Source: Caulobacterales bacterium
Lineage (GTDB): Bacteria; Pseudomonadota; Alphaproteobacteria; Caulobacterales; Parvularculaceae
Assembly (NCBI GenBank): GCA_020638525.1
Contig: JACKIL010000019.1
Coordinates: 1 to 35,114 of the forward strand
Direction of reading: 5' to 3'
DNA length: 35,114 bases
Positions within the stretch are counted from its first letter, which is position 1, and each line of letters opens with the position of its first letter. Shown piece by piece: positions 1 to 8,192 of the stretch. Below the pieces are notes generated by a model, which was given only the letters and a program-made list of their open reading frames with translations, was not told the DNA's origin and ran no database searches. Made by a program: the position numbers and the translations under genes.

Positions 1-760
1 AGATCGACAGGGTTTCGGGGGGCTCGATCCGTTCGTCGAGATCGGCCGGCGTCAGAGATGTCGGGATGGCGTAGATCGGCGTCCGGTGGTCCAGCTGCTC
101 ATCGGCGCCTTTGACGCGCGCTTTGTAGAGTTCGATCGTATTGCCGGAGAGGATCGCCTCCGGCGCATCGATGCGCTCGATGAAGTTCGAGTCCCGGTTG
201 AGCCGCCACATCACGACCTGAGTGAGCGCCGCTCGTTCTGAATCGAAGCTGTGAGCGTTGATCAGAAGGAGGTTGTCGGCGTCATGCTGGCGAAGCCAGA
301 TGCCGTCCCCGAAAACGCGTACAATGCTTGATGTCTTGCCTCGCAGCGCGTCCTTCATGCGTTCGCTTTGGGCGCGCATATGCGTCGCGGCGGGGTCGGC
401 GATCGTAATGATGATAAAGCCGGTCATCGCCGCAACGAACGCCGCCGGTCCGATCAGGCGCCAGACCGAAAGGCCGGCGGATCGCATGACGGCGATCTCC
501 GCGCGGCGATTGAGCTGTGTGAAAAGCCAGATAGAGGCGAACAGAAAGACGAAGGGCAACATCGCCTGGCTCAGAGAGGGTGCGCGCAGCAGCGTCGTCG
601 TCAGCGCGAACCCGAAATCCGCGCCCTGGAATTTGTCCGCGAAGCGCAGGTTCTCGATGAGGTCGATCAGCATGATCAGCGTCATCAGGATTACGAAGAG
701 CGCCGCAACGGCGGTGACCGTGCGCAGGCTGATATAGCGAAACAGCGTGATTGGCGGCAT
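1..760 (-). CDS. lptG: LPS export ABC transporter permease LptG (partial, C-terminus off the window)
   Basis: Inner-membrane permease that pairs with LptF and the ATPase LptB to extract lipopolysaccharide from the inner membrane and pass it to the LptC-A-D bridge. The first ~253 residues are visible. It begins MPPITLFRYISLRTVTAV, with three hydrophobic segments in the first ~120 residues, followed by the start of the periplasmic beta-jellyroll domain, which ends at the window edge. The ATG shares one base with the lptF stop (TGATG), so the two are translationally coupled in the usual lptF-lptG order. Family assignment comes from the N-terminal architecture and this pairing. The missing C-terminus is only the window boundary, not damage. 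Confidence 0.93.
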   Translation of the reverse strand, partial: MPPITLFRYISLRTVTAVAALFVILMTLIMLIDLIENLRFADKFQGADFGFALTTTLLRAPSLSQAMLPFVFLFASIWLFTQLNRRAEIAVMRSAGLSVWRLIGPAAFVAAMTGFIIITIADPAATHMRAQSERMKDALRGKTSSIVRVFGDGIWLRQHDADNLLLINAHSFDSERAALTQVVMWRLNRDSNFIERIDAPEAILSGNTIELYKARVKGADEQLDHRTPIYAIPTSLTPADLDERIEPPETLSI

Positions 761-1866
761 CAGGCGGCGCCCTCCGACGTCTTCCGGTGCCGGGAACTCA
801 GAAGCAGGAAGCCGGCGACGCAGATGGCTGCAAGCGGCAGGCTGTATTCGAGCCAATAGGCGCCGGTGTTCGCGGCGAAACCTTGAACCAGAATGCCGCC
901 GACGCGAAGCCCGCCAGCGACCGCGCAGGCGATCGCGATCCGCGCGCCATAGCCGTGCCGATTATAAGCCCCGCCAATGAGAGCAAGGAGCGCAATCAGA
1001 ACATAGGCGAAAACGTAAAGCGGTGAGGCGAGACGGTTATGTCCTTCAGCGATGAGAAGGCCGGAATGTTCGCGGTCCCATGTTCGCTGATAGTCCGGAT
1101 TGAAGAGCTCGGAGAGGTAGCGCTCTGTCAGTTCGAGCTGGAAGTCTCCGCCGCGATTGGCGAAGTCGCCGACATTGATCACCGTCTGGTCGAAGCGGAT
1201 GATGTCGACCTTGCCGGTATAGCGTGCGACGCGCTGGATGTTGCCGTTGGCGAGCTGGAGCACCGGCCCGGCTTCAGTCTCCCTGATGAGGCCGCGCTGG
1301 GCCATGTAGGTTTCGGGATATTTGCCGTTCCGGTAATCGTTGATGAGAATTCCGAGGAGGTACCCGCCTGGGCGCGCTTCATCGACATAGATCGTAAAAC
1401 CGTTCGCGACGGTGACGAACTCACCGCTCTTCAGGACTGTGCTCGCAAGGTCGGCGCGGATGCTGGCGATCTCGCGCTTCAAGGCGCGGTAGCTCGCCGG
1501 CATCAGGTCGAGATTGACCCAGAGCGTCGCCCCGGCCGCGACAGTCGCGACGACAAGAAGGGGCAGGGCGATCCGCCACCGGCTGACGCCCGCCGCGAAC
1601 ATGACAGCGATCTCATTGTCCGAATGCAGGCGCTGCATTGCATAGAGTGCGGCTGCGAAGAGCGAGAAAGGAATGATGACCGTCAGGAGGCTCGGGATGA
1701 TGAGCAGGCTCAGCCGGGCGAAGACCTGAAGCCCCTGGCTATATTCGACGATGACGTCGGCGCGCTGGAGGCTCTGCGTCATCCACACGATCATGGTCAC
1801 GACGCTGATTGCAACTGCGAAGGGAACAAGGCACTGGCGAAGAATGTAACGGTCGAGACTGCTCAC
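760..1866 (-). CDS. lptF: LPS export ABC transporter permease LptF
   Basis: Second transmembrane subunit of the LptB2FG lipopolysaccharide extractor. About 368 residues, the usual size. An N-terminal helix is followed by the family-typical stretch SLDRYILRQ, three membrane segments in the first ~110 residues, a periplasmic jellyroll domain (~130-270) and three C-terminal membrane segments. I prefer the GTG at 1866, which gives the N-terminus (M)SSLDRYILRQ seen in LptF proteins. A TTG at 1884 would add six residues and lies too close to its only purine-rich motif (AAGAGG). The gene is divergent from pepA across ~240 bp and overlaps lptG by one base. Confidence 0.93.
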   Translation of the reverse strand: MSSLDRYILRQCLVPFAVAISVVTMIVWMTQSLQRADVIVEYSQGLQVFARLSLLIIPSLLTVIIPFSLFAAALYAMQRLHSDNEIAVMFAAGVSRWRIALPLLVVATVAAGATLWVNLDLMPASYRALKREIASIRADLASTVLKSGEFVTVANGFTIYVDEARPGGYLLGILINDYRNGKYPETYMAQRGLIRETEAGPVLQLANGNIQRVARYTGKVDIIRFDQTVINVGDFANRGGDFQLELTERYLSELFNPDYQRTWDREHSGLLIAEGHNRLASPLYVFAYVLIALLALIGGAYNRHGYGARIAIACAVAGGLRVGGILVQGFAANTGAYWLEYSLPLAAICVAGFLLLSSRHRKTSEGAA

Positions 1867-2107
1867 CGGCTCGCTTTTCCTCAACGCCTCTTAAATCCGT
1901 TGGAGCCGCCAAAGCGGCCCGGCTGGCCCGCGGCCGCAGGGCAGCGCCTGACGGTTGCACGCCGGCCTCTGTCGGCCTACCACACCGCGAGTCTGGCAGG
2001 AAGGGCTGACGCAAAAGCTGCGCTGGGGAGGCGCGACTGGAGGCGTTAACATTTGCGAATCCCGCCATTTATCGAAAGACCCTCAAGGAAGAATTCAAGG
2101 ACGCATC
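1867..2107. promoter_or_regulatory. Divergent lptF/pepA intergenic region
   Basis: This 241-bp spacer must hold the promoters for lptFG (leftward) and pepA (rightward). I see no strong palindrome or textbook -35/-10 pair, and no credible short gene. A purine-rich stretch AAGGA lies shortly before the pepA ATG and probably serves as its ribosome binding site. Confidence 0.4.
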
Positions 2108-3598
2108 ATGCAGTTTACTTTCACCAAAGCCGCGCTCCCCAAAACTGGCGCGATCGTGATCCCCGTGATCGAGAACGGCCTCGGCGACGGCGCCTTCGCG
2201 GCGCTCAACGAAGCCGCTTCCGGATCGCTTGCGCGCGCGGCTAAGGCTGCGAACTTCACGGGCAAGAAAGATCAGGTGCTCGACGTCATCGCGCCGCAAG
2301 GGCTCGACAATACGCGCGTGCTTGTTTTCGGCGTCGGCGCGCCGAAGACGTTCGGTCTTGAAGAAGCTGAAGCCCTGGGCGGGGCGATCTGCGCGCGGTT
2401 GCTCAGCGCGCGCGAAAAGTCGGCCGCGATCGCGCTCGAAGGCTTCGCGCCCGGCGGCATCGAAGCCGACGTGCTTGCGGCGCATGTCGCGCTTGCGGCG
2501 AAGCTGCGCGCTTATCGCTTCGACAAATACCGCACCAAGCTGGAGGCTGATCAGAAGCCGCAGCTCGCCAAGATCGCAGTCCACACCGGTTCCACCAAGG
2601 CGAAGACGCTGTTCGCCGAACTCGACAAGGTTGCAGACGGCGTGTTCCTGACGCGCGATCTCGTCTCCGAGCCGCCGAACGTTCTTTACCCGGAGAGTTT
2701 TGCGGCGCGCTGCGCTGAGCTTGAAGAACTTGGCGTTAAAGTGACGGTTCTCGGCGTCAAGGAAATGAAGAAGCTCGGCATGGGGGCGCTTCTTGGCGTC
2801 GGGCAGGGCTCTGCGCGCGAGTCGAAACTCGTCGCCATGGAATGGATGGGCGGCAAGAAGGGCCAGGCGCCGGTCGCGTTCGTCGGCAAGGGCGTCACTT
2901 TCGATACGGGCGGCATCTCGCTGAAGCCGGGGCCCGGCATGGAAGACATGAAGTGGGACATGGGCGGCGCGGGCGCTGTGACGGGCGCGATGGCCGCGCT
3001 CGCGGGCCGCAAGGCGAAAGCGAATGTCGTCGGCGTTATCGGCCTTGTCGAAAACATGCCGGACGGCAATGCGCAGCGCCCCGGCGACATCGTGAAGACG
3101 ATGTCCGGCCAGACGGTCGAAATTCTAAACACTGACGCCGAGGGCCGCCTCGTTCTCGCCGATGCGATCTGGTGGACGCAGGAAACCTACAAGCCGAAAG
3201 CGGTGGTCGATCTTGCAACGCTCACTGGCGCCATGGTCATTGCGCTCGCACATGAATTCGCCGGCATGTTCGTCAATGACGAAAAGCTCTGCGAAGCGCT
3301 TCTGAAAGCAGGCGAGGCGACCGGCGACAAGCTGTGGCGGATGCCGCTCGTCAAGGCGCATTACGAGATGATCAAATCCGATGTCGCCGACATGAAGAAC
3401 ATCGGCGGGCGCGATGGCGGCTCTTCTTCCGCGGCGGCGTTTATCGGCCGCTTCGTGAAGGACGGGCAAGCGTGGGCTCATCTCGACATCGCCGGCATGG
3501 CGTGGTCGACAAAAGACCTGCCGACCAGCCCGAAAGGCGGCACCGGCTACGGCGTGCGCCTTCTCGATGAGTGGGTGAGGCAGAACTACGAGGGGTAA
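2108..3598 (+). CDS. pepA: Leucyl aminopeptidase PepA (peptidase family M17)
   Basis: Cytosolic two-metal aminopeptidase that removes N-terminal residues from peptides. The 496 residues match the family length. An N-terminal macro-like domain (~1-160) precedes the catalytic domain. The M17 signature NTDAEGRL is at 341-348. Metal ligands K261, D266, D284, D343 and E345 and catalytic K273 and R347 are all present, at a constant offset of nine from E. coli PepA. I use the ATG at 2108, preceded by CAAGGACGCATC; the open frame extends further upstream but without family-like sequence. Placement between lptF and holC is a common alphaproteobacterial arrangement. Confidence 0.96.
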   Translation: MQFTFTKAALPKTGAIVIPVIENGLGDGAFAALNEAASGSLARAAKAANFTGKKDQVLDVIAPQGLDNTRVLVFGVGAPKTFGLEEAEALGGAICARLLSAREKSAAIALEGFAPGGIEADVLAAHVALAAKLRAYRFDKYRTKLEADQKPQLAKIAVHTGSTKAKTLFAELDKVADGVFLTRDLVSEPPNVLYPESFAARCAELEELGVKVTVLGVKEMKKLGMGALLGVGQGSARESKLVAMEWMGGKKGQAPVAFVGKGVTFDTGGISLKPGPGMEDMKWDMGGAGAVTGAMAALAGRKAKANVVGVIGLVENMPDGNAQRPGDIVKTMSGQTVEILNTDAEGRLVLADAIWWTQETYKPKAVVDLATLTGAMVIALAHEFAGMFVNDEKLCEALLKAGEATGDKLWRMPLVKAHYEMIKSDVADMKNIGGRDGGSSSAAAFIGRFVKDGQAWAHLDIAGMAWSTKDLPTSPKGGTGYGVRLLDEWVRQNYEG

Positions 3599-3664
3599 GG
3601 CGAGAGTTTTAGCGGCGCCGGCCCTTCGCTTGGGTGGCAAAGGACCAGGCGCCGCCCGAAATCG

Positions 3665-5344
3665 CTACTCGGTTGGCGCAGGCGGCATGCCGAAGCGCGT
3701 ATAGGTCGCTTCGCGGTGATTGACGCCGTAAATGCCCTGTATGGAAAGCTCCGTATCCGTACATTGATAGGCGAAGCCGTTTGAGCTTATCGACGGACCG
3801 GCGTCGGCGTTGGTCGTCGTGATCGATGCCGGGCCGAGAAACATCGTGTAGGTCCACATCACCGAGTTTTCGGTATATTCGGCGCGTCCCGCGCCGCGGT
3901 CGATGATGGTCCAGTTGAAGCCTGTCTTCCCGTTGCGGGTTATCACCTGCACGGCGCCGCCGCCGGGTCCGGTCGTCGTGCATCGGTTGGTGGAGCCGGC
4001 CCAGTCGACCTGTCCCGTGCCATCGCCATGGAATGACAGCGTCCAGCCGCCGCCGGCGGGCGCGCACGAAAAGTTTGCGCCATGCGCCGCGATGGCCGGT
4101 CCGCCCATCTCGTTCATCAATTCGGCTTCCGCGGTGACGGACTCAGCCGTCGGAACCCAGTCGCCGATGAGGCAACAGGCGCGTTCGTCGAGAATTTCGG
4201 AAGCTTCCGTCGCGAGCGAAACGCCGGACCCCATGTCGGTCGACAAGGCGAGCGCGAGATAGACCTTGTCGTCTTCGCAGGCGTTCACCGTCGATGGCGG
4301 GTCGTCCCACATGCCGGAGGCCGGGCTCATGCGAAGCCGCATCACGCCGCCTTCTTCCGGCTCCAGCGTGTTCGAGTAGGTCATACCTTTCTTGAAAGCG
4401 ACGACGTAGCGCTGAAGCAGGTAGTCTTCAGTGTAGAAAGTATTGCGCGCGGGGCCTTCGATGATGAAGCGTTCGAGCGCGTGACGCGGTTTCGGCACGG
4501 CGCGCCCGCCGGGCTGGCGGATTTCGCCGTCTGCATAGGCCTCGGCGAACATGATCCACGTGTCGAGCGGAATGAGGCGTTGCAACGCGACGCGCTGCTC
4601 TTCAAGGCCGCCGCGTTCCGGCATGGCGGCGAGCAGATTGCGAACGCCAGTCGGACCGCTTGTCTGGCCAAGCCAGAGAAAGAAGACGACGTTCTCGTAA
4701 TACATGTCGAACAGCCGCTTGTGCAGCGTGTTGGAGTCGAAGTCGTCGAAATAGCCGTCGCTATAGGATGTGCCTTGCTGCACGAGCTGAGCGAAATACT
4801 CCGCCGATCCTTCAACCCACCACCTGGCGGCCTCGGGGCGCGAACGCTCCCTGAAAGTCTTGTGCTGCACGCAGTGGAAGAGTTCGTGTGCATAGGTGAA
4901 CACAAACTCTTCAGCCGAAATTTCGTCTTCGAGCTTGTAGAACGCAATCCTGCATTCGGGTCTGTCGAGACCGAGCGCGGCGGCGTGGGCGGCGCCCGAG
5001 GCGTCGACTAGTTCGAGGCTGGTCAGGAAGACCGTGACGGGCGCGATGTCGAGACCGCCCATCGCATCCATTTGCGGACCGACGCGATCGGCGAGGGTGT
5101 TCACATAGGAGATCCATCGCGCATCGTCGCTATGCGCGTCGCCAATGCGGCGCACGACGCGCATCGGTACGGAATTGCCGTCGAAGCGGATGCTGAACTC
5201 CGCAATGACCTCGCATGGTCCGGCTTCAATGCGCGAATCGAAACGGGCGCCGTAAGCGGGATCGGCGCAATCGCCGAACTGGGCCTGCGCCTGACCGATG
5301 AAGAGGGCGATCGCCGTAACGATCGCGCCGATGAATGTTCGCAT
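3665..5344 (-). CDS. Secreted zinc metallopeptidase-like protein (HELFH, gluzincin pattern)
   Basis: Predicted exported protein of 559 residues. It starts with a signal peptide (residues 1-21, cleavage after the AQA of GQAQA). A zinc-binding HELFH motif is at 153-157, and a candidate third ligand, E178, lies 21 residues later in WWVEGSAEYFA; HExxH plus a downstream E in an EGxAEY context is the gluzincin pattern. The ATG at 5344 follows a GGGGGGAGA ribosome binding site; upstream frame extension lacks family features. The C-terminal ~300 residues, rich in paired cysteines, glycine and threonine, are unrecognised and could be a substrate or surface-binding module. It is divergent from holC and convergent with pepA. 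Substrate unknown; proteolysis is inferred from motifs only. Confidence 0.75.
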   Translation of the reverse strand: MRTFIGAIVTAIALFIGQAQAQFGDCADPAYGARFDSRIEAGPCEVIAEFSIRFDGNSVPMRVVRRIGDAHSDDARWISYVNTLADRVGPQMDAMGGLDIAPVTVFLTSLELVDASGAAHAAALGLDRPECRIAFYKLEDEISAEEFVFTYAHELFHCVQHKTFRERSRPEAARWWVEGSAEYFAQLVQQGTSYSDGYFDDFDSNTLHKRLFDMYYENVVFFLWLGQTSGPTGVRNLLAAMPERGGLEEQRVALQRLIPLDTWIMFAEAYADGEIRQPGGRAVPKPRHALERFIIEGPARNTFYTEDYLLQRYVVAFKKGMTYSNTLEPEEGGVMRLRMSPASGMWDDPPSTVNACEDDKVYLALALSTDMGSGVSLATEASEILDERACCLIGDWVPTAESVTAEAELMNEMGGPAIAAHGANFSCAPAGGGWTLSFHGDGTGQVDWAGSTNRCTTTGPGGGAVQVITRNGKTGFNWTIIDRGAGRAEYTENSVMWTYTMFLGPASITTTNADAGPSISSNGFAYQCTDTELSIQGIYGVNHREATYTRFGMPPAPTE

Positions 5345-5486
5345 TGGTCTCCCCCCTAGCGAAGCGGCGCATGGCTGGCGCGCGGGGTTGAGGGTAGGTC
5401 GCGCCCAATCCCGCCACAAGCGAGATTTTCTTCTCTATCGGCGGCCAAGGCTTGCGCGCCGGCCCTTCGCCCAGCAAGGTTGAGCG

Positions 5487-5939
5487 ATGACCGAAGTCCT
5501 CTTCTATCACCTCGAAAGCGCCTCGCTTGAAACCGTCCTGCCGGGGCTTCTTGAAAAGACGCTTGAGCGCGGCTGGAAGGCGGTCGTGCGCGCGGGCGAT
5601 CGCACGCGCATCGATGCGCTCGACACGCTCCTTTGGACCTACCGGGAGGAATCGTTCCTGCCGCATTCGGCGGCGAGGGAGCATTCGGACCGGCAACCTG
5701 TCTGGCTTACCGAGACCGATGAAGTGCCGAACGAGGCGCAGATCCTCTTTCTCGTCGACGGCGCGGCGATTGATGCGGGCGCGCTGGACCGGTTTACGCG
5801 CTGCGTGACGATATTCGATGGCGCGAATGAAGCCGCCGTTTCAGGCGCGCGCGTTTTCTGGAAGGCCGCAAAGGCGGCGGGCCACGATGCTACCTATTGG
5901 AAGCAGTCGCCCGCCGGCCGTTGGGAGAAGCAAGGCTAG
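5487..5939 (+). CDS. holC: DNA polymerase III subunit chi (HolC)
   Basis: Small clamp-loader accessory subunit that in E. coli bridges the polymerase III clamp loader to single-strand binding protein. The 150-residue length, the start MTEVLFYHLE, the conserved block around LLWTYREESFLPH and the ending WKQSPAGRWEKQG are typical of alphaproteobacterial chi. Its ATG follows an AAGGTTGAGCG stretch. It lies close to pepA, separated only by the oppositely oriented peptidase gene, which looks like an insertion into the pepA-holC pair. The 142-bp divergent spacer upstream should carry both promoters. Confidence 0.93.
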   Translation: MTEVLFYHLESASLETVLPGLLEKTLERGWKAVVRAGDRTRIDALDTLLWTYREESFLPHSAAREHSDRQPVWLTETDEVPNEAQILFLVDGAAIDAGALDRFTRCVTIFDGANEAAVSGARVFWKAAKAAGHDATYWKQSPAGRWEKQG

Positions 5940-5943
5940 CAGC

Positions 5944-8049
5944 CTAGGGCTTCGTCGCGGTCACTGTTTGCGGAACGCCGTCAGCGTTCGTGTCGCCGTC
6001 GAGCGCCGTCACCGTGAAGGAGATCGAAGGATCGCGCTTCGAGCTGAGGCGCGCGACCGACGCAGAGCATTCGCCGCTCGCGGCCGTAGTGCAGCTTCCC
6101 GTAGCGCCCTTGCTCGTCCGGTAGCTGACGGAGACGCCGGAAACGGGCGCGCCGTTTTCGTCGGCGACATGGGCGGTCATCGTCGCGGTCCAGCGAAGCG
6201 AGGTATTGGCGACGGACGTCGCCGTAAGCCCGGTCAGCGCCGGCGCGCCTGGCTCTGGCGGGGGCGGAGGAGGTTCGCCGCCGCCGCTGCAAGCGGATGG
6301 GACAGTGTAGGATTCGGTGATCCTTATGCTGAACACGCTCGACGTCATCGAGCCGCCTTCGCCCATGCCGCGCGCTGCGAAAGCAGACCAGATAAGGCAG
6401 TCGCGGTTCGAAGGCGCGGCGGCGAGAAGCCCGTCGCGCATATCGAAATAATCAGGGCCCGAAGGCGTGTAGTTCATGCCGGAAACGATGTCCTGCATGA
6501 TCTCGTCTTCGCCGAAGCCCGCCGTCTGATAGCCCTGCCACATATCCCAGAGCGTCGCGGCGTAAATCTCGCCATTGCGGTGGACGCCGCGGCTCGAATT
6601 GAAGTCGCCGATCGTGTCCTGGTGCTGGCTGTAGCGCGACGAACGAATGCCGTTCGCATTGTTATAGGCGTACTCGCCGACGCGATCGTCATTGTTCTGA
6701 ATGATCGATAGCACGTCCGACATGCCTTCGCCGATCGCGCCCGAAATGTTCCCGCTCATGGAGCCGATCATGCGCCAGGTGAGGCCGTGGCCATATTCGT
6801 GCCAGACGACGTCGGAATCGACATCGCCGTCGCGCGAGGGCGAGGATTGCGTCCACAGATACATCTGCATGCGCGGATTGGAGCCGTCGGAAGGCGTCGC
6901 GAAGTTCGCGTTGTTCGTTCCGCCGCCATCCTGCGCTTCGGCGTCGACGCTGTCGGAAGCGCGCCCGCCCTTGCCGAAATTGTTCTCCTGAAAATTGCCG
7001 GCGCTTTCCGTGAAGCCGTAGCTGTAGAGCGTGTCGTGAATGATGTTGTTCAGATAAAACAGGTTTTGAACCGCGACGTCCTGGTTCTGCGCGGTCGCCG
7101 GGTCCTGCGAAAGATTGGCCGCGGTTGAAAAGACGCCATTGGTGATGGTCGATCCGCCGGAATCCGGATTGTTGTTGTTGTCCCGGTCGAGATAGGCGCG
7201 AACATTGTTGCCTTGAATGAGGATCGACTTCTGCGTTCCCGAAAGCCAGCCGGAAGGCGATTGCGCATTGCCCGAGCCGGGTCCGTTCGCCATTGTCTGC
7301 GCGCTGACGCCGGGGTGAACCGGGAATATGTTGTAGCTGTCTTCGTTGGTGCGCAGTTCGTTGGAAACGACGCGGCCGAGGCTGTCGATCAGAGTGTGAT
7401 AGAGGAGGTTGTCCTTTTCGCTCCATGTCTCGACGAGGAATCCTTCTTCGAGGCGCGCGCCTTTCGCGATGACGACGCGTTCCGCGCTCGGCGCCTGATG
7501 GAAGAAGGATGTTTTTGCAAATTGCGAGAGCGCGCCGGTTTCGCCCTTGAACTGGGGCAGGGCGACGCCGCTTCCGAAATTTGCATCGATCGCTATGCGG
7601 GCGGCGTCTGCGGGTTTCAGTAAAGCGCGCGAAATGCGCCCCTGCGCCGGCGCCGTGCGTTCGATGACATGCGAGAGCGCGCCGTCGGCGTCATAGGCGG
7701 CTTTCACATAGGCGCCGTGAACGCGAAGGCCATCGATGCGCTGCTCGAAGCGGGCGAAGCTGCGGCCTTGCCGGTCCGCCGTTTCGCTCACCTGCGCAAG
7801 CGAGTCGAGCGTTGCGGAATCAAGGCCGCGCGCGCTGAGAAAGGATCGCAATTTGGCGCGCGCATCGCCGGACCTCGCCAACGAGAAGTCTGCGCGATCG
7901 CTGAAGACATTGGCGCGCCGCGCGCTCAACTGGTCGCTATCGCTTTGCGCCGAAGTCTGCGCGGCGGCTACGCCTGAGAGGATGGACAGCGCGGCGCAAA
8001 GGGCGAGCGCCTTTCTCAAATCGCCTGATTTCAAGCTGGATGACGTCAT
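5944..8049 (-). CDS. Secreted M36 (fungalysin-type) metallopeptidase with C-terminal Ig-like domain
   Basis: Extracellular zinc endopeptidase of 701 residues. Order: signal peptide (to ~residue 30, LSGVAAAQ), FTP-type propeptide (~45-235), catalytic domain with the zinc motif HEYGHGL (H417, E418, H421) and third ligand E441 in GAIGEGMSD. A proline-rich linker near residue 595 (GGGEPPPPPPEPG) leads to a ~100-residue Ig-like tail resembling bacterial Big/invasin domains. The ATG follows GGGGGAGAACGCC. It lies downstream of pspF on the same strand with a 143-bp gap, so it probably has its own promoter. Activation in this family usually requires removal of the propeptide. Likely a nutrient-scavenging protease; the substrate is unknown. 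Confidence 0.92.
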   Translation of the reverse strand: MTSSSLKSGDLRKALALCAALSILSGVAAAQTSAQSDSDQLSARRANVFSDRADFSLARSGDARAKLRSFLSARGLDSATLDSLAQVSETADRQGRSFARFEQRIDGLRVHGAYVKAAYDADGALSHVIERTAPAQGRISRALLKPADAARIAIDANFGSGVALPQFKGETGALSQFAKTSFFHQAPSAERVVIAKGARLEEGFLVETWSEKDNLLYHTLIDSLGRVVSNELRTNEDSYNIFPVHPGVSAQTMANGPGSGNAQSPSGWLSGTQKSILIQGNNVRAYLDRDNNNNPDSGGSTITNGVFSTAANLSQDPATAQNQDVAVQNLFYLNNIIHDTLYSYGFTESAGNFQENNFGKGGRASDSVDAEAQDGGGTNNANFATPSDGSNPRMQMYLWTQSSPSRDGDVDSDVVWHEYGHGLTWRMIGSMSGNISGAIGEGMSDVLSIIQNNDDRVGEYAYNNANGIRSSRYSQHQDTIGDFNSSRGVHRNGEIYAATLWDMWQGYQTAGFGEDEIMQDIVSGMNYTPSGPDYFDMRDGLLAAAPSNRDCLIWSAFAARGMGEGGSMTSSVFSIRITESYTVPSACSGGGEPPPPPPEPGAPALTGLTATSVANTSLRWTATMTAHVADENGAPVSGVSVSYRTSKGATGSCTTAASGECSASVARLSSKRDPSISFTVTALDGDTNADGVPQTVTATKP

Positions 8050-8171
8050 GGCGTTCTCCCCCTTCTACAGAAACGGCCCGGTCGACGAGCACGAGACTGC
8101 CATTCCGCCGATTCTGCAACCTATTTTTTGTTCATGGAGAGGGGGAGGCGCGCGGCCCGAATTGCGGGATT

Positions 8172-8185
8172 TTCCCTGTAGGGAA
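8172..8185. promoter_or_regulatory. Palindrome between pspF and the M36 peptidase gene
   Basis: TTCCCT-GT-AGGGAA is a perfect 6-bp inverted repeat with a 2-bp centre, just past the pspF stop and ~125 bp upstream of the M36 start. The tiny loop suits a protein-binding site better than a terminator. No known regulator is assigned. Confidence 0.3.
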
Positions 8186-8192
8186 CAATCTT

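Noticed and set aside
1039..2049. Long rightward open frame (336 codons) across lptF
   Set aside because: It is antisense to a clear LptF protein, lacks a ribosome site, and its product has the charged, low-hydrophobicity look of a GC-rich shadow frame.
4082..5011. 309-codon rightward frame opposite the HELFH peptidase
   Set aside because: Antisense shadow; the other strand carries signal peptide, zinc motif and ribosome site.
5944..8049. M36 gene as part of the psp operon's pspF transcript with shared function
   Set aside because: A 143-bp gap with its own palindrome and no known functional link; treated as separate.
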